Assembly (NCBI GenBank): GCA_031397915.1
Contig: JANNMM010000074.1
Location: 1-12,748, forward strand
Length of the DNA: 12,748 nucleotides
Direction of reading: 5' to 3'
Origin: JANYCG01 sp031397915
GTDB taxonomy: Bacteria; Pseudomonadota; Gammaproteobacteria; Burkholderiales; Burkholderiaceae_C
In this document: positions 7,676 to 12,748 of the stretch, piece after piece
How the letters are laid out: every line of letters starts with the position of its first letter
How positions within the stretch are numbered: the stretch's first letter is position 1
Notes under the pieces: model-generated
Databases searched by the model: none
What the model saw: only the letters and a program-made list of their open reading frames with translations
Told to the model about the DNA's origin: nothing
Position numbers and translations under genes: made by a program

Positions 7676-8911
7676 ATGACTGAACCGGTTTTTATTCTCG
7701 GCGGCTTTCAAACCGACTTTGCCAAAGCCTGGTCGCGCCAGGGGCAGGACATCTCCGACATGACGCGCGAGGCCACGCTGGGCGCGCTGGCGGCGTGTTC
7801 ACTCGATGCGCCGGCGATCCAGAGCATCCACGTCGGCAACGCCTTTGGTGAATTGCAGCGCCAGCAGGCGCATCTGGGTTCCATGGTGGCGCAGGTGGTG
7901 CCCGAGTTATGGGGCGTGCCCGCCATGCGCCATGAAGGCGCCTGTGCGTCGTCCTCGCTGGGCGTTCTCACGGCCATGGCAGAAATAGAGGCCGGGCGTT
8001 ACGACTGCATTCTGGTGCTGGGTGTGGAGGAGTTCAAGAATCTGCCGGGTGATGTCGCCTCGCAAAACCAGAACGCGGCCGCCTGGCAAGGCCATGAAGA
8101 CATCGATTGCACCTTCATGTGGCCGGCCGCGTTTGGCTTGGTGGCGCAGGAATACGAGCGGCGATATGGCCTGGACCGCAAGCACCTCAACCGCATCGCC
8201 GAGCTCAACTACAGCAACGCCAAACGCAACCCGCTGGCGCAAACCCGCAAGTGGCAGTTTGATGCATTGAGCTTTACCGATGACGACGAGGCCAACCCGG
8301 TGATCGAGCCCGGCACGCGGCGCCAGGATTGCGGCCAGATCACCGACGGCGCCTGTGCGGTGGTGCTGGCGTCGGCCAAATTTGCCCGTGCGCATTCGGC
8401 CAAACTCGGCTCTTCACTCGCCGCGTTGCCACGCATCGCCGGTTGGGGCCACCGCAACGCCGGCCTCAAACTCAAGGACAAGTTTGAGCGCAGCCGTGAC
8501 GCGGCTTATGTGTTCCCGCACGTGCGCCAGACCATCGAAGACGCCTGGCGGCGCGCGGGCGTGGCGGGCATTGACGCCGTGCAAGGCGTTGAGACACACG
8601 ACTGCTTCACCACCACCGAGTACATGGCGATTGACCACCTGGGCCTGACCGCGCCCGGGCAAAGCTGGCAGGCTGTGGAAGACGGCCGAATCGAAGCGGG
8701 CGGCAGCTGCCCCATCAACATGAGCGGCGGGCTGATCGGCTGCGGTCACCCGGTAGGTGCCACCGGCACGCGCATGTTGTTTGACGCGGCGAGGCAGGTC
8801 ACGGGCGCCGCCGGTGAATGCCAGATTGAAGGGGCGCAGCGCATGCAGACGCTGAACATCGGTGGCTCCTGCGCCACGGTGGTGAGTTTTGTGGTGGCGC
8901 GCGGCGATTGA
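7676..8911 (+). CDS. SCP2-type thiolase / acetyl-CoA acetyltransferase
   Basis: A 411-residue thiolase-fold enzyme, expected to cleave a 3-ketoacyl-CoA with CoA (or run in reverse). The acyl-accepting Cys is C90 in EGACASSSLG. The motif HDCF (308-311) and the His of GCGHPVGATG (H358) are seen. HDCF, together with NIGGSCATVV (395-404) in place of the classical C-x-G loop, marks the SCP2/sterol-carrier-thiolase branch, where the second active-site Cys is supplied by HDCF. AGGAGA 5 nt before the ATG is the best ribosome site in the operon. The gap from the monooxygenase is 26 nt. No DUF35/OB-fold partner, often encoded beside such thiolases, follows. In context it probably shortens a side chain on a CoA ester made by the upstream ligase; the exact substrate is unknown. 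Confidence 0.9.
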   Translation: MTEPVFILGGFQTDFAKAWSRQGQDISDMTREATLGALAACSLDAPAIQSIHVGNAFGELQRQQAHLGSMVAQVVPELWGVPAMRHEGACASSSLGVLTAMAEIEAGRYDCILVLGVEEFKNLPGDVASQNQNAAAWQGHEDIDCTFMWPAAFGLVAQEYERRYGLDRKHLNRIAELNYSNAKRNPLAQTRKWQFDALSFTDDDEANPVIEPGTRRQDCGQITDGACAVVLASAKFARAHSAKLGSSLAALPRIAGWGHRNAGLKLKDKFERSRDAAYVFPHVRQTIEDAWRRAGVAGIDAVQGVETHDCFTTTEYMAIDHLGLTAPGQSWQAVEDGRIEAGGSCPINMSGGLIGCGHPVGATGTRMLFDAARQVTGAAGECQIEGAQRMQTLNIGGSCATVVSFVVARGD

Positions 8912-9879
8912 CGCCTGACCTGGACCTCACGCGCGACGCGCTGGCCAGCAGCACGCTTGGGCACGGACTGCTGCTCCTGGGCGACCGCTGGACGGTGGCG
9001 CTGATATTGCACGCCTTTCTTGGCGTGCGCCGCTTCGACCAATGGCAGGCGCTTCTGGGCATACCGCGCCACACACTTGCCGCGCGGCTCAAGGCGCTGA
9101 CCGCGCTGGGTCTTCTGGAACAGCGCCCTTACCAGGAGCGCCCGCTGCGCTACGCCTACCACCTGACAGCCAAGGGCCTCACGCTGTACAACCACGTGCT
9201 CATGATGTGGGTCTGGGAGCGCCGCTGGGGCTCGCGCCAGCTGGCCTTGCCGCAGCGGCTCGTGCACCAGACCTGCGGCCACGCCTTTGTGCCAGAACTC
9301 GGCTGCATGGCTTGTGGCGGCAAGGTGGGCCTGAATGATTTGCAATTTTCGCTGGAGGTCAACGCAGTGTTGCTGGGCCATACGCTGCCGGGCGACGCGC
9401 AAGATGGAAAAACCCCGCTGCGCCAGCGCGGCGCGCGCCTCACGCCACAAGAAAGCCAACAGATGGGCCTGGGCCTGCGGGTGGACCGCTGGGCGCTGCT
9501 GATCGTGGCCAGTGTTTTTCTGGGCTGCCACCATTTCGACCAGCTCAGCCACGTGTTGGGCATTGGCAGCAGCGTGCTGTCGCGGCGCTTGGCCAGCATG
9601 GTCGATGCCGGCTTGTTGCTGTGCCAGAGTGATCTGGCAGACGCCCGGCGCAAGATTTACCGCCTCACACCGGCCAGCCGCGACCTGTTTGGCTACATCA
9701 TGTGTTTCTCCAGTTGGGCAGCGCGCCACCACTTCCACCAACCCAGCTCGATCCGGCCCACCCACAAGGCCTGCGGCAAACCGTTTGTACCGCAAGTGGC
9801 CTGCGGGCATTGTCAGGAACCCTTGAAGCCGCGCGAGGTAAGTTTCCGGAAAACCGGCGCTCAGCCAGCGTCCACCTGA
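8908..9879 (+). CDS. HxlR-type winged-helix regulator, tandemly duplicated with two zinc-ribbon motifs
   Basis: A 323-residue transcription factor made of two similar halves. Half 1 (about 10-145) and half 2 (about 185-306) each hold an HxlR-like winged helix: GDRWTVALILHAFLGVRRFDQ (25-45) pairs with VDRWALLIVASVFLGCHHFDQ (192-212), and LAARLKALTALGLL (57-70) with LSRRLASMVDAGLL (224-237). Each half ends in H-x2-C-x9-C-x2-C (H120, C123, C133, C136; H286, C289, C299, C302), which looks like a zinc ribbon. The start is TTG, overlapping the thiolase stop as TTGA; no ATG or other plausible start precedes the first domain, so coupling to the thiolase is likely. Typical HxlR proteins are about 100-150 residues. 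As the last gene of the operon it probably regulates the operon itself; ligand or metal sensing is inference. Confidence 0.85.
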   Translation: MTPDLDLTRDALASSTLGHGLLLLGDRWTVALILHAFLGVRRFDQWQALLGIPRHTLAARLKALTALGLLEQRPYQERPLRYAYHLTAKGLTLYNHVLMMWVWERRWGSRQLALPQRLVHQTCGHAFVPELGCMACGGKVGLNDLQFSLEVNAVLLGHTLPGDAQDGKTPLRQRGARLTPQESQQMGLGLRVDRWALLIVASVFLGCHHFDQLSHVLGIGSSVLSRRLASMVDAGLLLCQSDLADARRKIYRLTPASRDLFGYIMCFSSWAARHHFHQPSSIRPTHKACGKPFVPQVACGHCQEPLKPREVSFRKTGAQPAST

Positions 9880-10952
9880 ACCGGCACGCGCTGTGCCAGC
9901 GCACACATCAGCTCATACCCCACCGTGCCGCCGGCGAGCGCCACCTCGTCGATGAACAACAACCCGTGATTCGCCGCGTTGCCCCACAAAGTCACCACGC
10001 TGCCAAACCCGGCTGCAGGCAGCGGCGTCAAATCCACCGTGAGCATGTCCATGCTGACGCGCCCCACCAGGCGCGTGCGGACGCCGTCCACCAGCACCGG
10101 AGTGCCAGTGCTGCAATGGCGCGGGTAACCGTCGGCGTAACCGCAAGCGACAACCCCAACGCGCAAAGGGCCATCGGCGGTGAAAGACGAGCCATAACCC
10201 ACCGTGTCACCCTTCACGAGTTGCTGCACGCCGATGATCTTGCTGGCCAGCGTCATTGCCGGTTGCAGCTGCCAGTTTTGCGCCGAATGCTCAGGAAAGT
10301 CCGGCGCGCTGCCATACAGGGCGATGCCGGCACGCACCCAGTCGCTCGTGATGGTGCCGTGGCGCAAGGTGGCGGCGCTGTTGCTCACACACCGCTCGCC
10401 CGGCAAATCCTGGCTGGCGGCATCAAACGCCGCCAATTGCCGGGCGATGCCTTTGGCACCATCGGCATCGCTGAAGTGCGTCATGTGTGAAATTTCATCG
10501 ACCTGCGGCAAGGCGTTCAGGCGCGTCCATGCAGCGCGGTAACGCCCGGGCGTGAAGCCCAGGCGGTTCATGCCGGAGTTCATTTTGAGGAAAACCCGCT
10601 GCGGCACATTGGTTTTGTGCGCGGCGAGCCAGTCAATCTGCTCGTCGCAATGCACCGTGTGCCACAGGCCCAGGCGCGAACACAGCTCCAGATCACGTGG
10701 CTCGAATACGCCTTCCAGCAGCAGGATCGGGCCGCGCCATCCCAGGTCGCGCACCCGCTGCGCTTCGGCCAAGTCCAGCAAGGCAAAACCGTCCGCACCG
10801 CCCAGGCCTTCGTACACACGTTCAATGCCGTGTCCATAGGCATTGGCCTTGACCACGGCCCACACCCGCGCGTCAGGCACAACACGCCGGATTTGCGCCA
10901 GGTTGTGGCGCAGGGCATGGGTGTGGACGGTGGCTTGAACTGAACGGGGCAT
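9861..10952 (-). CDS. alr: Alanine racemase
   Basis: A 363-residue PLP enzyme that interconverts L- and D-alanine, supplying D-Ala for peptidoglycan. The PLP lysine is K35 in VVKANAYGHG, and the second catalytic base is Y253 in TVGYGSSF. Also visible are KMNSGMNRLGF (123-133) with R130, SNSAATLRHG (190-199), RAGIALYG (207-214) and RVSMDMLTVD (298-307). The length is normal for the family. The ATG at 10952 is preferred over an in-frame GTG at 10967 because similarity begins at once (MPRSVQATVHT); neither has a good ribosome site. It is transcribed towards, and overlaps by 19 bp, the end of the HxlR gene, and is divergent from lplT. A DadX-type catabolic role is less likely since no D-amino acid dehydrogenase is adjacent. 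Confidence 0.95.
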   Translation of the reverse strand: MPRSVQATVHTHALRHNLAQIRRVVPDARVWAVVKANAYGHGIERVYEGLGGADGFALLDLAEAQRVRDLGWRGPILLLEGVFEPRDLELCSRLGLWHTVHCDEQIDWLAAHKTNVPQRVFLKMNSGMNRLGFTPGRYRAAWTRLNALPQVDEISHMTHFSDADGAKGIARQLAAFDAASQDLPGERCVSNSAATLRHGTITSDWVRAGIALYGSAPDFPEHSAQNWQLQPAMTLASKIIGVQQLVKGDTVGYGSSFTADGPLRVGVVACGYADGYPRHCSTGTPVLVDGVRTRLVGRVSMDMLTVDLTPLPAAGFGSVVTLWGNAANHGLLFIDEVALAGGTVGYELMCALAQRVPVQVDAG

Positions 10953-11032
10953 GGCAGCATCTAACACAAAGACCCAAAGGGTATCACTGTAGATTTTGGC
11001 AGTGGCCGGGAGGGCAAGTCTGGGGTGGCGCG

Positions 11033-11041
11033 TGCTATAAC
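11033..11041 (+). promoter_or_regulatory. Candidate extended -10 promoter of lplT
   Basis: The sequence TGCTATAAC matches an extended -10 element (TGn followed by TATAAC, 5 of 6 to consensus). No -35 box is seen at the usual distance, as is common for extended -10 promoters. It would start transcription near 11048, giving a leader of about 60 nt before the lplT ATG. It lies in the 155-bp divergent gap shared with alr; no convincing alr promoter was found. Confidence 0.4.
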
Positions 11042-11080
11042 CTAGGCGCTTTACATATTAGATACAAATCGTTGGGCCTC

Positions 11081-11086
11081 AGGAGA
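11081..11086 (+). promoter_or_regulatory. Strong Shine-Dalgarno AGGAGA upstream of lplT, spaced for a leader ORF
   Basis: AGGAGA lies 4 nt before an ATG at 11091 but 21 nt before the lplT ATG at 11108, too far to serve lplT directly. The only other way to use it would be a start other than 11108. The spacing favours the short leader ORF, with lplT translated by coupling. Confidence 0.5.
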
Positions 11087-11090
11087 ACTG

Positions 11091-11111
11091 ATGCGATATC
11101 TCCCAGAATGA
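11091..11111 (+). CDS. Possible six-residue leader peptide translationally coupled to lplT
   Basis: An ATG at 11091, 4 nt after AGGAGA, opens a frame of six codons (MRYLPE) ending in a TGA at 11109-11111. That stop overlaps the lplT ATG as ATGA. The arrangement would deliver ribosomes directly to lplT, which has no good ribosome site of its own. There is no run of a single amino acid to suggest classical attenuation, so the role would be coupling rather than sensing. It could be chance; only conservation or ribosome profiling would tell. Confidence 0.3.
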   Translation: MRYLPE

Positions 11112-12397
11112 AACGCGGCTTTTTCACCATCATGTCCGCGCAGTTTTTCAGCTCGCTGGCTGACAACGCGCTGTTCGTTGCAGCGATCCAGCTGCTCAGA
11201 ACTGAAAAAGCCCCTGAGTGGCAACAGGCCGCACTGGTGCCCATGTTTGCATTGTTCTATGTGATCCTGGCACCATTTGTGGGCGCCTTCGCCGACTCGC
11301 TGCCCAAGGGGCGGGTGATGCTTGTGAGCAACTTCATCAAAGTGGTGGGTTGCCTGATGATGTTGTTTGGCACCCATCCCCTGCTCTCCTATGCGATCGT
11401 GGGACTCGGCGCAGCGGCCTATTCGCCGGCCAAATACGGCATCCTCACCGAGTTGCTGCCGGCCTCCCAGCTGGTCAAGGCCAACGGCTGGATCGAGGGG
11501 TTGACCATCGCTTCCATCATCCTGGGTGTCTTGCTGGGCGGGCAACTGGTGGGCGCTGCCGTGGCCGGCAAGTTGTTGTCGGTCGACATTCCCTGGATCA
11601 GCACCGGCATCGACACAGCGCCCGAGGCGGCCATCAGTATCCTGATTTCGGTCTACCTCATTGCGGCGGCCTTCAACACCCGCATTCCGGACACCGGCGT
11701 CGAGATGCGGCCCATGCCCAAAAAGATTATCAGCCTGCTGCCCGACTTCTGGACCTGCAACCTGCGGCTCTGGCGCGACCGGCTGGGGCAGATTTCACTG
11801 GCCTCCACCACCCTGATCTGGGGCGCGGCCGGCAACCTCAAAACCATTGTGTTGACCTGGGCCGCCGTGGCGCTGGGCTACAGCGTGACCCAGGCCTCAG
11901 CCCTGCAAGGTGTAGTGGCCATTGGCCTGGCCGGCGGTGCGGTGCTGGCCTCGATGCGCATGCGGCTGGTGGACGGCCCGCGCGTGATCCCGATGGGCAT
12001 TGCCATGGGCGCGGTCATCATCTTGCTGATCTTCATTGACAACGTCTGGGTGGCCACGCCGTTTTTCATCCTGCTTGGTGCCCTGGGCGGCTTCATGGTG
12101 GTGCCGATGAATGCGCTCCTGCAGCACCGCGGACACAACCTGATGGGCGCCGGGCGCTCCATCGCCGTTCAAAACTTCAACGAGAACCTCTCGATCCTCC
12201 TGCTGGGCGTGGCCTACAGTTTCAGCGTCTCACCGAGTGTGGGCCTGTCGCCGTTTGGCGCCATCGCCGCCTTTGGCCTGACCGTGGCGGGCGTGATGTG
12301 GCTGATCCACCGCTGGCACAAGAGCAACTGCATTCACCACCGGGCCGAGGTGCAACACCTGATGGACATTGCGCGCAACGACAATTTGCACGGGTGA
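11108..12397 (+). CDS. lplT: Lysophospholipid transporter LplT (MFS)
   Basis: A 429-residue inner-membrane major facilitator protein that flips lysophospholipids, especially lyso-PE, inward for re-acylation. From memory it matches E. coli LplT closely at AQFFSSLADNALFVAA (11-26), APFVGAFADSLPKGRVML (55-72), GAAAYSPAKYGILTELL (101-117), LVKANGWIEG (122-131), GGFMVVPMNALLQHRG (327-342) and GAGRSIAVQNFNEN (347-360). About twelve hydrophobic segments are seen. It is slightly longer than the E. coli protein, with an inserted loop near 155-172 and a His-rich hydrophilic tail from about 400. An in-frame TTG at 11072 would add 12 residues without family similarity, so the ATG at 11108 is preferred. 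The acyltransferase partner Aas is neither fused nor adjacent. The stop overlaps the next gene by 4 nt. Confidence 0.93.
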   Translation: MKRGFFTIMSAQFFSSLADNALFVAAIQLLRTEKAPEWQQAALVPMFALFYVILAPFVGAFADSLPKGRVMLVSNFIKVVGCLMMLFGTHPLLSYAIVGLGAAAYSPAKYGILTELLPASQLVKANGWIEGLTIASIILGVLLGGQLVGAAVAGKLLSVDIPWISTGIDTAPEAAISILISVYLIAAAFNTRIPDTGVEMRPMPKKIISLLPDFWTCNLRLWRDRLGQISLASTTLIWGAAGNLKTIVLTWAAVALGYSVTQASALQGVVAIGLAGGAVLASMRMRLVDGPRVIPMGIAMGAVIILLIFIDNVWVATPFFILLGALGGFMVVPMNALLQHRGHNLMGAGRSIAVQNFNENLSILLLGVAYSFSVSPSVGLSPFGAIAAFGLTVAGVMWLIHRWHKSNCIHHRAEVQHLMDIARNDNLHG

Positions 12398-12748
12398 ATC
12401 CTGCCTTTCTGCCCGCCTTGGCGCTGAGCTTCAACGCTTTGGTATTTGGCGTTTCCTGGTGGCCCTTTCGTGCCCTTCAAGGCCACGGCCTGCACCCGCT
12501 GTGGGCCACCGCCTTCATGTTTGTGTTCTCCGTCATCTGCATTTTGGCGTGGCGACCCGGCGGATGGCGCGGCTTTGGCCAGGCACCCCTGTTGTTGCTA
12601 CTGTTTGCCGCCTCGGGGCTGACCAATGTGGGTTTCAACTGGGCCGTCACCGTGGGCGCCGTGGTGCGGGTGGTTCTGCAGTCTTACCTGATGCCCGCCT
12701 GGACGGTGCTGGTGGCCTGGGTGCTGCTGGGCGAGCGGCCCACCGCTG
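12394..12748 (+). CDS. EamA/DMT-family transporter, 3' end cut off by the window
   Basis: A GTG at 12394 overlaps the lplT stop as GTGA and opens a frame that continues to the right edge (118 complete codons). Hydrophobic segments fall at about 4-25, 36-53, 64-83 and 86-112, as expected for the first half of a ten-helix drug/metabolite transporter. The segment VRVVLQSYLMPAWTVLVAWVLLGERPT (92-117, key residues R92, Y98, P101, W103, G113, E114) resembles the end of the first EamA repeat. The start is inferred from the overlap and from similarity beginning at once; no ATG precedes the first helix. The 4-nt overlap suggests co-translation with lplT. The transported compound cannot be inferred. 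Confidence 0.8.
   Translation, partial: MNPAFLPALALSFNALVFGVSWWPFRALQGHGLHPLWATAFMFVFSVICILAWRPGGWRGFGQAPLLLLLFAASGLTNVGFNWAVTVGAVVRVVLQSYLMPAWTVLVAWVLLGERPTA

Noticed and set aside
9888..9902. GCGCTG-TGC-CAGCGC hairpin just past the regulator stop, considered as a terminator
   Set aside because: No T-run follows on either strand and it encodes part of the alanine racemase C-terminus, so the repeat may be a codon-use accident.
8746..9906. 386-codon open frame on the minus strand
   Set aside because: It crosses the thiolase/regulator boundary and the alr end, antisense to genes with clear motifs, and shows no domain of its own.
10972..10982. ACCCAAAGGGT palindrome upstream of alr, considered as an operator
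   Set aside because: Only four pairing bases per arm and no second copy; too short to claim as a site.

Overview
The window is GC-rich DNA from a betaproteobacterium. It most likely belongs to Burkholderiales, perhaps Comamonadaceae. The evidence is the codon use, a Bug-type solute receptor (a family greatly expanded in that order), and an alr/lplT divergent pair followed by an EamA-type transporter. The genus call is inference; there is no rRNA or other marker gene here.

Region 1 (1-89, minus strand) is the first 29 codons of an unidentified membrane-anchored protein, divergent from what follows. A 158-bp gap (90-247) separates it from region 2 and should hold the promoter of the main operon.

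Region 2 (248-9879, plus strand) is a tightly packed run of eight genes with gaps of 26 nt or less and one overlap, so probably a single operon. In order: two tandem carotenoid/stilbene cleavage oxygenase paralogs, an AMP-forming acyl-CoA synthetase, an alpha/beta hydrolase, an orphan Bug-type periplasmic receptor, a nitronate monooxygenase-like FMN enzyme, an SCP2-type thiolase, and a double-length HxlR-type regulator that starts at a TTG overlapping the thiolase stop. My reading is a catabolic pathway for an imported conjugated compound (stilbenoid, phenylpropanoid or apocarotenoid type). Oxidative C=C cleavage would give aldehyde or acid products, which are activated as CoA esters and then thiolysed, under control of the HxlR protein. 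The substrate is not known from the sequence. An aldehyde dehydrogenase and an enoyl-CoA hydratase, both expected, are not in the window.

Region 3 (9861-12748) is housekeeping. Alanine racemase (minus strand) overlaps the end of the regulator gene tail-to-tail by 19 bp. Divergent from it is lplT, encoding a lysophospholipid transporter. It has an extended -10 promoter candidate and, just before it, a possible six-residue leader ORF with the best Shine-Dalgarno of the region. An EamA/DMT transporter gene overlaps the lplT stop by 4 nt and runs off the right edge.

The most unusual points are three. Both oxygenases carry Tyr where the family normally has the first second-shell Glu. The HxlR regulator is an internal duplication with an H-x2-C-x9-C-x2-C zinc-ribbon signature in each half. 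The operon combines gene families in a way I cannot match to a named pathway. No tRNA, rRNA, CRISPR array, insertion sequence or other mobile element is visible, and no gene-free stretch exceeds about 160 bp.
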